From contig JAAXUP010000003.1 of NCBI GenBank assembly GCA_013335935.1, forward strand, positions 1 to 64,000: a stretch of DNA of 64,000 nucleotides, written 5' to 3'. The notes below the pieces were generated by a model. The model saw nothing but the letters and a program-made list of their open reading frames with translations. It searched no databases and was not told the DNA's origin. Of the stretch, positions 7,584-16,080 are shown piece by piece. This stretch comes from Eubacteriaceae bacterium. GTDB lineage: Bacteria > Bacillota > Clostridia > Eubacteriales > Alkalibacteraceae. The translations under genes and the position numbers were made by a program. The stretch's first letter is position 1, and every line of letters starts with the position of its first letter.

Positions 7584-8147
7584 TCAATCATTTATTTGAT
7601 CAGTGTATATCTCGCTTTCGCCCTCTGAGATGTATCCCCTCATCCAGCCAATTACTTCCAGATTGTTCAGCGGTACATTCCCCCCAAGGGTCTCTCTGAT
7701 TTCTCTCGTATCAAAGATAAACTCTTTATCATTGTATCGGTGTTTGTAGATGAAATTATTGGATTCTCCCAGCATCATGACAATGGTGATGATTGTATCT
7801 GTCATGTTTCCTAAGGGAGCTCTGTCAATGTGGTCATATTGAAAGGTGCTTATCACGCTGGTCCCTAAACCTACCTTTGACAAAATTTGAAGTTTTCCCC
7901 CACACCTTTCTGCAGCTGCCTCCAGAAGTGAAATCCCCAAGCCTACTGTTCTTGTCGTCCTGGAAGTTACGAAAGGATCCCTGACTTTTCCAAGCATATC
8001 CTTGGGTATTCCTTTTCCATTATCAGTGATCTTCAGTGTGAGCCAGTTATTTTCAACATCTTCCTTTACGGTGAGTTTTACCAGGCTGGCCCCCCCTTTA
8101 ATGGAATTTTCAAATATATCGATAATATGAAGGGATATTTCTTTCAT
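7584..8147 (-). CDS. GHKL-type ATP-binding protein
   Basis: The 187-residue protein has a histidine-kinase-like ATPase domain without a phosphoacceptor domain. Seen are the N box (HIIDIFENSIKGGAS), the ATP-lid motif (ITDNGKGIP), and a G box (TVGLGISLLEAAAERCGG). The C-terminal 60 residues are not recognised. The start follows GGAGG. It lies 27 bases after lipA and may be cotranscribed with lipBA. Similar small ATPases occur in clostridial hydrogenase clusters beside DRTGG and PHP genes, so a link to the cassette at 1-2741 is possible. No partner is proven. Confidence 0.75.
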   Translation of the reverse strand: MKEISLHIIDIFENSIKGGASLVKLTVKEDVENNWLTLKITDNGKGIPKDMLGKVRDPFVTSRTTRTVGLGISLLEAAAERCGGKLQILSKVGLGTSVISTFQYDHIDRAPLGNMTDTIITIVMMLGESNNFIYKHRYNDKEFIFDTREIRETLGGNVPLNNLEVIGWMRGYISEGESEIYTDQIND

Positions 8148-8174
8148 AATGACGGCCTCCTGTTTGCTACCTGA

Positions 8175-9053
8175 TTACTTTTCTGTATTATTCTCCCCGG
8201 ACAAAGCTTCCTCTGCGTTATATGAGCTTCTGACAAACGGGGATGAAGCCACGTATTTGAATCCCATGTCAACGGCGATCAGCCTGTACTCTTCAAACAC
8301 CTCAGGATGGATATATTCAACAACATCGTGATGTTCTTTTGAGGGTCTCAGATACTGGCCGATGGTAAGAAAATCGCAGTCAACAGCCTTCAAGTCCTTC
8401 ATGACCTCCAGCACCTGTTCCTTCTTTTCTCCAAGGCCGAGCATGATTCCCGATTTTGTGTAAATAGAAGGGTCCATCTCTTTCACTCTCTTCAAAAGTT
8501 CCAGCGACCTTTCATAAATCGCCATTGGTCTTACTTCATGATAAAGTACAGGCACGGTTTCCAGGTTGTGATTGATAATGTGAGGTTTTGCCTCCACCAC
8601 TTTTTTCAGGGCATCATAATCACCCTGAAAATCAGGGATAAGGACTTCAATGATCACATCGCTGTCCAATTTTTTGATTTCACCGATTACTTTAGCAAAA
8701 TGCCCTGAACCTCCGTCTGCCAGATCATCCCGGGTAACGGATGTGATCACCACATGTTTCATTTTCATCATTTCAACAGCTTTAGCGATGTTCTTCGGTT
8801 CATCCGGATCAGGATGCCCTGGATCCCCTTTTGATACATTGCAAAAAGTACAGTTTCTGGTACACACGCTTCCCAAAATCATGAAGGTTGCTCTTTTTTT
8901 ACTGAAGCACTCGCTTCTATTGGGACACATGGCTTCGTCGCATACGGTGCTTAACCCAAGGTCCTTAAGAAGTTTTTCCACTTCTTCTGAATGCCCTGCT
9001 CGCTTAAAGGAAACTTTTAGCCAGTCAGGCTTATTTTTAATATTCTCTCCCAT
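8175..9053 (-). CDS. lipA: Lipoyl synthase
   Basis: LipA is a radical-SAM enzyme that inserts two sulfurs into protein-bound octanoyl groups. The auxiliary cluster ligands are Cys38, Cys43 and Cys49 ([12 protein letters not shown]), and the radical-SAM ligands are Cys64, Cys68 and Cys71 (CTRNCTFC). The C-terminal RSSYNAEE carries the serine that ligates the auxiliary cluster. The start at 9053 follows GGTGAGG and gives 292 residues, normal for the family. It overlaps the end of lipB by 17 bases. Together lipB and lipA form the endogenous lipoylation pathway. No lipoate-using enzyme is in the window. Confidence 0.96.
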   Translation of the reverse strand: MGENIKNKPDWLKVSFKRAGHSEEVEKLLKDLGLSTVCDEAMCPNRSECFSKKRATFMILGSVCTRNCTFCNVSKGDPGHPDPDEPKNIAKAVEMMKMKHVVITSVTRDDLADGGSGHFAKVIGEIKKLDSDVIIEVLIPDFQGDYDALKKVVEAKPHIINHNLETVPVLYHEVRPMAIYERSLELLKRVKEMDPSIYTKSGIMLGLGEKKEQVLEVMKDLKAVDCDFLTIGQYLRPSKEHHDVVEYIHPEVFEEYRLIAVDMGFKYVASSPFVRSSYNAEEALSGENNTEK

Positions 9054-9723
9054 TGATAACCTCACCTAAATCTATTTTATTTATTTCTGCGTTGAATTCT
9101 TCTCCAAAATATCGGATCAACAGATCCTTCGCTTCAGCCATATCTATTTCTCTTCCCAGGATTTTCTCCAGGGAAATTGGATTTCTATCCGTCAGTCCAC
9201 AGGGGTTAATAAGCTTGAAGTGGTCCAGATTGGTTTTCACATTATATGCAAAACCGTGCATAGTTATCATGTGTCTGATATGTATTCCAATGGCTGTAAT
9301 TTTATCCGTTCCTATCCATATGCCCGTATACTCTTTGTCTTCCTTATGAGCTTCGATCCCATATTCGATCTTCAGCAATCTGATGAACATATTCTGTATG
9401 TTATCCAGATAATCCTTGGCCCCAAGGCCCGCTTTTTTAAGATTGATAATCGGGTATCCAACGATCTGACCTGGTCCATGATAGGTTACGTCCCCTCCCC
9501 TGCTGGTTTTGAAAATACTGATGCCCATTTTTTCCAGGACACTTTTTTCCGCCAGCACATTATCATCCTTGCCTCTGCAGCCTAAAGTCAGCACAGGCGG
9601 ATGTTCCACCAAAAGCAAAGTGTCACCAACTTCATCATTGTCCCGCATATCCCTTATCAGTGTCTGAAGGGAAAGGCATTTTCCATATTCCATTGTCCCA
9701 AGATCGATTACATTAAGTTTCAT
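9037..9723 (-). CDS. lipB: Octanoyltransferase (lipoate biosynthesis)
   Basis: LipB moves octanoate from acyl carrier protein to lipoyl domains. Catalytic residues are visible as Lys141 ([12 protein letters not shown]) and Cys175 (LINPCG), and the [12 protein letters not shown] motif lies near residue 76. At 228 residues the length is normal. It is the first gene of lipB-lipA and has a promoter-like sequence 25-54 bases upstream. The region further upstream is the mosaic repeat shared with trpB2. Confidence 0.95.
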   Translation of the reverse strand: MKLNVIDLGTMEYGKCLSLQTLIRDMRDNDEVGDTLLLVEHPPVLTLGCRGKDDNVLAEKSVLEKMGISIFKTSRGGDVTYHGPGQIVGYPIINLKKAGLGAKDYLDNIQNMFIRLLKIEYGIEAHKEDKEYTGIWIGTDKITAIGIHIRHMITMHGFAYNVKTNLDHFKLINPCGLTDRNPISLEKILGREIDMAEAKDLLIRYFGEEFNAEINKIDLGEVINGREY

Positions 9724-9747
9724 AGGGTCTCCTTAAATGCTTAAATT

Positions 9748-9777
9748 ATTCTATTTTGAAGCGCTTTATTGAGTCAA
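9748..9777 (-). promoter_or_regulatory. Promoter candidate of lipBA
   Basis: On the minus strand TTGACT and TAGAAT are separated by 18 bases, 25 bases before the lipB ATG. Part of this sequence (GTCAAG, GTTCTT, CTTAAATGCTTAAAT on the plus strand) recurs in front of trpB2 near 34139-34192, so the promoter may have come with the repeat. Confidence 0.5.
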
Positions 9778-9779
9778 GT

Positions 9780-10055
9780 TGTTCTTCAGCACTTTAGCAC
9801 TTTAGCACTTTAGCACTTCTACGCTTTTCGCCAACCACCTAACCACCTAGTCACCCAACCACCAAAAAAGTCCAAGTCGCAAGTCCCAAGTCCTAAGTAT
9901 GCCAGATTCAAGCATTTCCGCAATTCACTACTTCAACACTTACGCATTTAAACGCTTTTGCCCTTTTGCTTTTCGCTAATCGTTAGTCACCTGGAGGCTA
10001 ATTGCTAACTGCCAACCACCTAACCACCTAGTCACCCAACCACCTAATGTAAATA
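9780..10055. repeat. Mosaic intergenic repeat, copy 1
   Basis: This gene-free stretch is built of short repeated words. AGCACTTT occurs about four times near 9787-9818. CCAACCACCTAACCACCTAG is present twice (about 9832 and 10013). A run of AAGTCC/AAGTCG-like words follows at 9868-9898, and then AAGTATGCCAGATTCAAGC at 9894-9912. The last block recurs with two changes at 34328, so this is a dispersed family rather than chance low complexity. No protein is plausible here. Confidence 0.8.
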
Positions 10056-10080
10056 TTTGGTAGTAGTTGAATAAAAAAAA

Positions 10081-10168
10081 TGGTGCGAAGGGGGGGACTT
10101 GAACCCCCACGGAAATAATATCCACATGCCCCTCAAACATGCGCGTCTGCCGGTTCCGCCACCCTCGC
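10081..10168 (-). tRNA. tRNA-Leu (anticodon GAG)
   Basis: The acceptor stem GCGAGGG pairs with CCTTCGC (one G.U pair), followed by discriminator A and an encoded CCA. The anticodon loop TTGAGGG is closed by CATGT/GCATG, giving GAG. A long variable arm and the class II D-arm (TGGCGGAACCGGCAGACGCG) are typical of leucine tRNA. T8 and the GGTTCAAGTCC T-arm are in place. A T-run follows the CCA directly and may help termination. Confidence 0.95.
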
Positions 10169-10184
10169 ACTAACTTTAAAAAAA

Positions 10185-10209
10185 GAACAGCGTCATTGAC
10201 GCATGATTC
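10185..10209 (+). repeat. Two-hairpin repeat, partial (first hairpin only)
   Basis: GAACAGCGTC, a three-base loop, and GACGCATGATTC form the first hairpin of the dispersed family seen complete at 19092, 34467 and 43315. The second, long hairpin is absent here. It lies between tRNA-Leu and coaE. Confidence 0.6.
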
Positions 10210-10273
10210 TCACATGTGAATGTAGACATCACATGAAATATATTATAAACGCTTATGCAAAAAATGACAACTG

Positions 10274-10891
10274 TTATTTGCCCTGGAAAGGAATATTTTC
10301 TTTGACTTTATCCCACAAAGCTACCACTGCAGCCTTCAGCTCTTCCAAAGTGCCATCATTGTATATGATGTAGTCAGCTTTCTCCATTTTCTTTTCATTG
10401 CTCATCTGAGCTTTTATACGATTCTTAGCGTCCGTTTCTGTCAGAGCATCTCTTTTCATGAGCCTTTTTAATTGCAGGTCTTCCGGTGAAACAATTAAGA
10501 TCACCTTATCGACCCTATTTATCAGATTTTCTTCAATTAGAAGAGGCACATCGTAGATGATATTATGAACGCCGGAATTACTCAATGCTTTTACCTCCAG
10601 CTCAAACAGCCTGGCTACCTCAGGGTGAACGATGGAATTAAGTTTTTTTAATTTGCCGCTGTCGGCAAATACCATCGCTGCCAGGGCTTTCCGATCCAGA
10701 GCTCCGAAGTTATCCAAAATTTCTCTGCCAAATTCCTCCTGAATTTTCTTTAGTCCGTCACTTCCTGGCTGGACTGCCTTCCTTGCCAGCACATCCGCAT
10801 CTATGACAGTGACATTCAGCGCTTCCCTGAATATCCTGCTGACCGTGCTTTTCCCAGAGGCTATGCCTCCGGTGAGTCCAAATATTTTCAT
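10274..10891 (-). CDS. coaE: Dephospho-CoA kinase
   Basis: CoaE phosphorylates dephospho-CoA, the last step of coenzyme A synthesis. The P-loop GGIASGKST lies at residues 8-16, and DADVLARKAVQPG and YDVPLLIEENL are further family motifs. At 205 residues the length is typical. The ATG has an AGGGGCAGGTG binding site. It is downstream of prsW with an 18-base gap, so the aminopeptidase, prsW and coaE genes probably form one transcript. Confidence 0.94.
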   Translation of the reverse strand: MKIFGLTGGIASGKSTVSRIFREALNVTVIDADVLARKAVQPGSDGLKKIQEEFGREILDNFGALDRKALAAMVFADSGKLKKLNSIVHPEVARLFELEVKALSNSGVHNIIYDVPLLIEENLINRVDKVILIVSPEDLQLKRLMKRDALTETDAKNRIKAQMSNEKKMEKADYIIYNDGTLEELKAAVVALWDKVKENIPFQGK

Positions 10892-10909
10892 ACACCTGCC
10901 CCTTTCAAG

Positions 10910-11602
10910 CTATTTTGTAAGATGATTTCTTTTCGAATCATTGTAATAAATGCTTAGCAGCCTGAAACTTCTCAACCAGAGATAAAATACAAAGGGGAAA
11001 AATAGCACCATAAGCTCCGTTCGCCCAGACATGATCAGGAAATTGAAAGTACCATGAAGGATGACTGGAATATAAAGTGATTTTCTGAAATACCCCTTGC
11101 ACTTGACAGGATCTGAGCAATATTTGGACATGGAAATGTAATACCCCATGGTCACTCCAAACATCATATGGGCAGGTACTGAGAGCAGACCTCTGTAGAT
11201 GCCGATGTTTTGAATATGGCTGAAGTTGTACAGATACATAATATTTTCCACTGCTGCAAAACCTAATGCGATAAAAACAGCATATATGATCCCATCCAGT
11301 TTCTCATCGAAATAGGGTGAATGATAGAATCGCTTAACCAGGACCATTCTTTTGAAATATTCTTCAGTCAAACCTGCGATGATGAAGGCTGAGAAAGCAG
11401 CCCCTGCCAGGGTGCTTCTCCCCCCTGCGAAATATGTCAGGATCGTCTCAACGATCAGTACAGGAAGTACAATGGCAACACCGGAAAAAAATGCAATCGC
11501 AAGGTTCGCTGCAGGTTCCTTGTCCCGTCGGTCGATAAAATAAAATAGCAGAATAAGAGCGATGACTGGCGCCAACGCTCCGATTAGAATTCTTGTACTC
11601 AT
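10910..11602 (-). CDS. prsW: PrsW-family intramembrane metalloprotease
   Basis: The 230-residue polytopic membrane protein has the conserved PrsW residues: EEYFKR near residue 81, the glutamate motif FAAVENIMY, HMMFGVTMGYY and HGTFNFLIM. These are the metal-binding and catalytic motifs of the CPBP/PrsW superfamily. In Bacillus subtilis PrsW cuts the anti-sigma factor RsiW in site-1 proteolysis. No anti-sigma target is visible here, so the substrate is unknown. The ATG follows the aminopeptidase stop codon without a gap. Confidence 0.88.
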   Translation of the reverse strand: MSTRILIGALAPVIALILLFYFIDRRDKEPAANLAIAFFSGVAIVLPVLIVETILTYFAGGRSTLAGAAFSAFIIAGLTEEYFKRMVLVKRFYHSPYFDEKLDGIIYAVFIALGFAAVENIMYLYNFSHIQNIGIYRGLLSVPAHMMFGVTMGYYISMSKYCSDPVKCKGYFRKSLYIPVILHGTFNFLIMSGRTELMVLFFPFVFYLWLRSFRLLSIYYNDSKRNHLTK

Positions 11603-13015
11603 TTAAAGACCACTTTGATAAAAAGCTTTGAAAGCCTTATACATCATATATATGTCACCTTTTGATGCGATCTCGCAAGGCGAATGCATGCTGAGAAGAG
11701 CGATTCCGCAGTCGATGACATCCATCCCATAAACGGCAGGTATGTAGGCAATGGTTCCTCCACCCCCAAGATCGACTTTCCCCAGTTCCCCTGCCTGCCA
11801 AATAATGCCTTCTCTGTTAAACAAGCCTCTGATCTCAGCCATGAACTCCGCATGGGCATCATGACTGGAAGATTTTCCTCTCACACCTGAGTATTTTGTG
11901 ACAGCAACACCCTCTCCCAGATAGGATGCATTGTACTTGTCATGGGTATTTTGAAAATTTGGGTCAACCGCGGCATTTACATCCGCGGACAGAAATTTGG
12001 AATTCTGAAGTGCCCTTCTGCTGATCAGATCTTTATTTCCTTCCGCGGAAAGGTTAATGATTTCATAGATGAAGTTTTCGAAGAACATGGAACTCATACT
12101 GGTGTCTCCCACGCTTCCGATCTCTTCTTTATCGGCAAATACAGCTGCTACGGATTTGGAAATATTTTTTAAATCAAAAATCGCTTTCAAAGAAGTGTAG
12201 GCGCAAACCCTGTCATCATGGGCATACCCTCCCACCATGCTCCTGTCGAAACCCACATCTCTTGCTTTTCCTGCAGGTACGATTTCAAGCTCGGATGAAT
12301 AGAAGTCTTCCTCGATAATACCGTACTTCTCATTCAAGAGCATCAGGATATTATATTTAAATCGTTCTTTTTCTTCCTTATCCTCATAGGGGATGCTTCC
12401 AATAAGAACGTTCAGCATCTCACCCTGGATCGCTTCGTCGATTTTCTTCGCATTGATTTCTTTTGAAAGATGGGGCAGCAGATCCGTGATGAAAAATACC
12501 GGATCACCGGGATCTTCACCGATGGAAATGTTTATTTTTTCACCGTTCTCCTTGATAATCACACCATGTATCGCAAGGGGAGTTGTGATCCACTGATATT
12601 TTTTGATTCCCCCATAATAGTGTGTTTTAAAAAAACTCATCTTTGTATCTTCATAAAGGGGAGACTGTTTCAGATCTAGTCTTGGGGCATCGATATGGGA
12701 ACCAATAAACAGGAATCCCTCCTCAGGAGCATTTTCCCCTATTATAAATAAAATCACATTTTTATCTTTGAAATTTGCGTAAATCTTATCTCCGGCCTTA
12801 AGTCTGTCACCTTTTTTCATATAATCCTCTAGTGGTCTAAAGCCTGCTGCTTCTGCCTGTTTGACAATATGCAAAGCAGCTTCCCGCTCAGTTTTGCACT
12901 GGTCAAGAAATCCTTTATATTCCTCACAGAATTCCAGAGCATCTTTTTTCTCCGCGCCCAAAGCATCCCAAACGTTGATCATTTCTTTTTTAAGTTTTCG
13001 TGTATCCTTTTCCAT
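11603..13015 (-). CDS. M18-family aminopeptidase
   Basis: The 470-residue protein matches the M18 family (aspartyl aminopeptidase-like, tetrahedral dodecamers). Metal and catalytic motifs are GSHIDAPRLDLK, GGYAHDDRVCAY, DKEEIGS and the C-terminal IALLSMHSPCE. The cytosolic enzyme removes N-terminal residues from peptides and uses two metal ions, usually zinc. The length fits the longer M18 branch of Firmicutes. It precedes prsW directly and follows a DUF896 gene. The exact side-chain preference cannot be read from sequence. Confidence 0.92.
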   Translation of the reverse strand: MEKDTRKLKKEMINVWDALGAEKKDALEFCEEYKGFLDQCKTEREAALHIVKQAEAAGFRPLEDYMKKGDRLKAGDKIYANFKDKNVILFIIGENAPEEGFLFIGSHIDAPRLDLKQSPLYEDTKMSFFKTHYYGGIKKYQWITTPLAIHGVIIKENGEKINISIGEDPGDPVFFITDLLPHLSKEINAKKIDEAIQGEMLNVLIGSIPYEDKEEKERFKYNILMLLNEKYGIIEEDFYSSELEIVPAGKARDVGFDRSMVGGYAHDDRVCAYTSLKAIFDLKNISKSVAAVFADKEEIGSVGDTSMSSMFFENFIYEIINLSAEGNKDLISRRALQNSKFLSADVNAAVDPNFQNTHDKYNASYLGEGVAVTKYSGVRGKSSSHDAHAEFMAEIRGLFNREGIIWQAGELGKVDLGGGGTIAYIPAVYGMDVIDCGIALLSMHSPCEIASKGDIYMMYKAFKAFYQSGL

Positions 13016-13026
13016 CTTTGTTCCTC

Positions 13027-13197
13027 TCAGTCTACTATTTTAATATTATCCAGCTGGGCCTTAAGGTTTTTCCGGACATTTTCGAGATATTCTTCTCTCA
13101 GCACCTGCTGTTCAGCCAGTTCTTCCTCATCCAATCCCTCGGTTTTTTTCTTTCTTGCCAGGAAGTTTATTCGTTGAACTTTTTCTTCGCTTAACAT
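13027..13197 (-). CDS. DUF896 small protein (YnzC family)
   Basis: The ATG at 13197 follows GGAGGAATAGAA and gives 56 residues: MLSEEKVQRINFLARKKK, then a second helix rich in Glu and Arg. This is the short helical-hairpin protein family DUF896 (B. subtilis YnzC), whose function is not established. It sits 11 bases before the aminopeptidase gene and probably opens that operon. Between it and ptsH lies the tandem repeat. Confidence 0.85.
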   Translation of the reverse strand: MLSEEKVQRINFLARKKKTEGLDEEELAEQQVLREEYLENVRKNLKAQLDNIKIVD

Positions 13198-13263
13198 TTC
13201 TATTCCTCCATTAATATGATTTATATCCAATTCCATATTATTTAATCAAAATAATTGGCCCCT

Positions 13264-13525
13264 GGTCCCCAGCGAGCTAGACGAATTTTCCCTACAATCA
13301 CATCGTCTTCGACGCTGTTCTTGTATTCCAGGAAAATTTGGTCCCCAGCGAGCTAGACGAATTTTCCCTACAATCACATCGTCTTCGACGCTGTTCTTGT
13401 ATTCCAGGAAAATTTGGTCCCCAGCGAGCTAGACGAATTTTCCGTACAATCACATCGTCTTCGACGCTGTTCTTGTATTCCAGGAAAATTTGGTCCCCAG
13501 CGAGCTAGACGAATTTTCCTGGAAT
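13264..13525. repeat. 76-bp tandem array of the two-hairpin repeat
   Basis: Units begin with GGTCCCCAGCGAGCTAGACG at 13264, 13340, 13416 and 13492, an exact 76-base period. There are three full units and a partial fourth. Copies are almost identical; one C-to-G change is seen near 13444. Each unit pairs TTCCAGGAAAATT with AATTTTCC on either side of the conserved AGCGAGCTAG loop, and contains GTCTTCGAC, the core of the first hairpin. The terminal copy reads AATTTTCCTGGAA and closes a longer palindrome. Single-copy relatives are at 19092, 34467 and 43315. Confidence 0.9.
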
Positions 13526-13554
13526 AAAAAAAAAGATAATTTTCATTATCTTTT
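13525..13554 (-). terminator. Terminator of ptsH
   Basis: On the minus strand AAAAGATAAT, loop GAAA and ATTATCTTTT form a hairpin followed by a run of T. It lies 16 bases after the ptsH stop codon and directly abuts the tandem repeat array. Confidence 0.75.
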
Positions 13555-13570
13555 AATTATGATACCTTAC

Positions 13571-13840
13571 TCATTCTTCTTCGTCAAATCCTGTATCAAT
13601 AAGTTTTACCAGCGCATCAAGGGCTTCTTTTTCATCAGAGCCGCTTGCCTCTATTCCTATTTCTGTTCCCTGAGCAACGCCAAGGACCATAACACCCATA
13701 ATACTTTTAGCACTGACCGTGGCAGTGTCTTTTTTTATGAAGATATCACTTGCGAACTTGTTAGCTGTCTCTACAAATTTTGATGCTGGCCTTGCGTGCA
13801 ATCCTGATTTGTTCTTGACAACTACGTTTTTGTAAACCAT
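13571..13840 (-). CDS. ptsH: Phosphocarrier protein HPr
   Basis: The 89-residue protein has His15 in SGLHARPAS, the site phosphorylated by enzyme I of the PTS. Ser46 in SAKSIMGVM is the site of HPr kinase. His15 distinguishes it from the regulator Crh. It is a monocistronic gene with its own promoter and terminator; no enzyme I or sugar permease lies nearby. In Firmicutes such HPr links sugar uptake with catabolite repression through CcpA. Confidence 0.95.
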   Translation of the reverse strand: MVYKNVVVKNKSGLHARPASKFVETANKFASDIFIKKDTATVSAKSIMGVMVLGVAQGTEIGIEASGSDEKEALDALVKLIDTGFDEEE

Positions 13841-13883
13841 TACACCACCCCTTCTTTAAAGCTTACTATATTCCCTATATTCA

Positions 13884-13911
13884 ATTATACATGGATTTTT
13901 TTGATAATCAA
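13884..13911 (-). promoter_or_regulatory. Promoter of ptsH
   Basis: On the minus strand TTGATT and a perfect TATAAT are separated by 16 bases, about 45 bases before the ptsH ATG. It is back to back with the promoter region of the DUF1858 gene, which has a plus-strand TATAAT at 13963-13968 but only a weak -35 box. Confidence 0.55.
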
Positions 13912-13996
13912 TTAATTAATGAAATTTCGACAACATTATTTATTTTTTTTTAAATAATATGTTATAATTAATTCATTAAGTTGGAGGTGAATACTA

Positions 13997-14194
13997 ATGA
14001 AAATTACAAAAGAAATGGATATCATGTCTGCTGTTAGCAATTTTCCTGAAACTGTAGATGTATTTCAACAATTCGGAATGCACTGCTTCGGATGCATGGC
14101 TGCAAGATTTGAAAATATCGAACAAGGCGCTGCTGCACACGGCATTGACATAGACCTTTTAATGGACGCTTTAAACAAAGCTGTTGAAAAATAA
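13997..14194 (+). CDS. DUF1858 redox-disulfide domain protein
   Basis: The 65-residue protein is a single DUF1858 domain, known from hybrid-cluster-protein-associated disulfide domains. The hallmark CxxC is Cys30-Phe-Gly-Cys33 (GMHCFGCMAARFENIEQGA). The ATG has a TTGGAGGTG binding site and a perfect TATAAT lies 29 bases upstream. It is monocistronic and ends in a long hairpin. A thiol redox or metal-binding function is inferred from the cysteine pair only. Confidence 0.88.
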   Translation: MKITKEMDIMSAVSNFPETVDVFQQFGMHCFGCMAARFENIEQGAAAHGIDIDLLMDALNKAVEK

Positions 14195-14220
14195 GGTTTA
14201 CACTTATTAGCTATCGAAAT

Positions 14221-14265
14221 ACTTAAAACCTGGTGAGCTTCAATGAAGCGCACCAGGTTTTAAGT
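14221..14265. terminator. Bidirectional terminator between DUF1858 gene and uraA
   Basis: ACTTAAAACCTGGTG pairs perfectly with CACCAGGTTTTAAGT, and an inner GCTTC/GAAGC stem closes the loop. A/T runs flank the GC-rich part on both strands, so it can stop the plus-strand DUF1858 transcript and the minus-strand pyrR-uraA transcript. Confidence 0.85.
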
Positions 14266-14269
14266 ATGT

Positions 14270-15508
14270 TTATATTTCCATGGGAAGCAATTTATTTAAA
14301 ACAACACCCAAAAATGCTGCAATGGCAAGTCCTGATACTGAAAAAACTCCCATAGTGATATGGTTTATGGCTATACCGCTTACCAGGATCAGAGAACCGA
14401 TGATAAGATTTCTGCTGTGGGAGAAATCAAGTTTCGCTTCAACCATGGTCCTGACGCCAATACTTGCGATCATCCCGAAGAGTATTATGCTTATGCCTCC
14501 CATGACAGGTGTAGGGATGGAATTGATGAGTGCGCCAAATTTACCTATCATGCTTAAAAGCACGGCAAAAACAGCTGCGATCCTGAGAACCGCTGGGTCA
14601 TATACTTTGGTAACTGCAAGTACTCCGGTATTTTCTGCATACGTAGTATTGGCAGGTCCTCCGAGAACACCTGCCAGAATAGTGGCAAGTCCATCGCCAA
14701 GCATGGTCATATGAACGCCTGGATCTTTGAAGAAATCCTTACCGACAACGGCTCCATTTGTGGTGATATCACCAAAATGCTCGATGAATATGACAAAAGC
14801 GATAGGAGCGATTGCTGTGATCCCCGACATGCTGAATTCGGGTATTGTCGTAATACTGTTCCAAGCCGTGGCTGACATGCCTATCCATTTGGCAGCTATG
14901 ATATTTGTAAAATCAACCATCCCCAAGGCTGCAGAAAACAGATAACCTACTGTTACAGCGATAAGAATAGGAACCAGCTTGTAGAAACCTTTAGCAAAAA
15001 TAGATACAGCGATCATGGAAAGGATCACAACTGACGCCACCATCAATGACTGGGGATCCATTGTCCCGGTTTGTGTGGCTGTGTCATATGAATACCCTGC
15101 CATGCTAAGGGCAACAGGACTCAGTCTTAATCCTATTACAATAATTACCGGCCCCGTTACGATCGGCGGGAAAAAAGTTCTCACTGTATCGGATCCTACA
15201 ATTTTAATGACAAATGACATAATAACATAAACGATCCCTGCTCCGATAATCCCTCCCTTGACAGCACCTAAGCCGTACTGAGATAAAGTCAGGGATATGG
15301 CTCCAATAAATGCGAAACTGGATCCTAGAAAGACAGGGACTTTTTTCCCTGTGATATAATGAAATATTAATGTTCCCAACCCTGCGCATAACAGCGCTAC
15401 TGAAGTATCCAGTCCGGTAAGGATAGGCACAAGTACGGTTGCTCCGAACATTGCCAAAAGATGCTGCAATCCCAGCAAAGTTTTTTTGCCTGCTGTCAAT
15501 TCACTCAT
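14270..15508 (-). CDS. uraA: Uracil permease (NCS2 family)
   Basis: The 412-residue protein has about 12-14 membrane segments of the NCS2 transporter fold. It starts with [20 protein letters not shown] and contains the substrate-binding region [20 protein letters not shown], followed by [25 protein letters not shown] split over the next helix. It imports uracil with protons. The ATG overlaps the pyrR stop by 4 bases, so the two are coupled and form a pyrimidine-salvage unit. Confidence 0.94.
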   Translation of the reverse strand: MSELTAGKKTLLGLQHLLAMFGATVLVPILTGLDTSVALLCAGLGTLIFHYITGKKVPVFLGSSFAFIGAISLTLSQYGLGAVKGGIIGAGIVYVIMSFVIKIVGSDTVRTFFPPIVTGPVIIVIGLRLSPVALSMAGYSYDTATQTGTMDPQSLMVASVVILSMIAVSIFAKGFYKLVPILIAVTVGYLFSAALGMVDFTNIIAAKWIGMSATAWNSITTIPEFSMSGITAIAPIAFVIFIEHFGDITTNGAVVGKDFFKDPGVHMTMLGDGLATILAGVLGGPANTTYAENTGVLAVTKVYDPAVLRIAAVFAVLLSMIGKFGALINSIPTPVMGGISIILFGMIASIGVRTMVEAKLDFSHSRNLIIGSLILVSGIAINHITMGVFSVSGLAIAAFLGVVLNKLLPMEI

Positions 15509-16047
15509 TTTTCTCCTCCTTGTTTTGTTAAAATCACTGCGTCTTTTCCATCCTGCTCCTTGAGTAGTACATGGATCGTTTCTTCTCTTGAAGTGGGAAC
15601 GTTCTTGCCAATATAATCCGGTCTGATGGGGAGTTCTCTATGCCCCCGGTCGATTACCACGGCCAGTTGGATTTTTTCCGGCCTTCCTTTTTCCATAACC
15701 GCATTGATCGCGGCTCTGCAGGTTCTTCCGGTATAAATCACATCATCGATGAGTATAACTTTTTTCCCTTCAACATCCATGTCCAGAAATGTGCCTGAAC
15801 CTTTTTGTTTAGACAAGCTAATATCATCCCGATAATCCGTGATGTCCAGGGTGCCAAAAATCACTTCCTCAGCTTCAAACCTAGCAATATTTTCCACTAC
15901 TCTTTTTGCTATCGGGACTCCCCGGGTTTTAATGCCCAAAATGACCAGATCCCGGACTCCCTTGTTTTTCTCTACGATTTCATGCGAAATCCTGGTTATG
16001 GCTCTGTTTAATGCATTTTCATCCATAATTTCTATTATAGAACCCAT
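15505..16047 (-). CDS. pyrR: PyrR bifunctional pyr attenuator/uracil phosphoribosyltransferase
   Basis: The 180-residue protein has the PRPP-binding loop [14 protein letters not shown] and the family segments [13 protein letters not shown] and [12 protein letters not shown]-like [15 protein letters not shown]. PyrR binds pyr mRNA when UMP is high and also makes UMP from uracil and PRPP. It is coupled to uraA. I looked for a PyrR-binding attenuator in front of the gene but the gap of 33 bases is too short, so regulation of this unit is not evident. Confidence 0.93.
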   Translation of the reverse strand: MGSIIEIMDENALNRAITRISHEIVEKNKGVRDLVILGIKTRGVPIAKRVVENIARFEAEEVIFGTLDITDYRDDISLSKQKGSGTFLDMDVEGKKVILIDDVIYTGRTCRAAINAVMEKGRPEKIQLAVVIDRGHRELPIRPDYIGKNVPTSREETIHVLLKEQDGKDAVILTKQGGEK

Positions 16048-16080
16048 AAAAACCTCCGCTGCAGCAGCGTCTTTGAACTG

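Noticed and set aside
9780-10055. Remnant insertion sequence with transposase
   Set aside because: No transposase fragment, terminal inverted repeats or target duplications could be found around either repeat family.
9976-10170. Open frame across the repeat and tRNA-Leu
   Set aside because: It runs through the tRNA gene and repeat words and has no ribosome binding site.
13264-13525. CRISPR-like array
   Set aside because: The 76-base period contains no unique spacers; the whole unit is repeated. No cas gene is near.
16048-16080. PyrR-binding attenuator before pyrR
   Set aside because: The gap is only 33 bases and holds no terminator-antiterminator pair.
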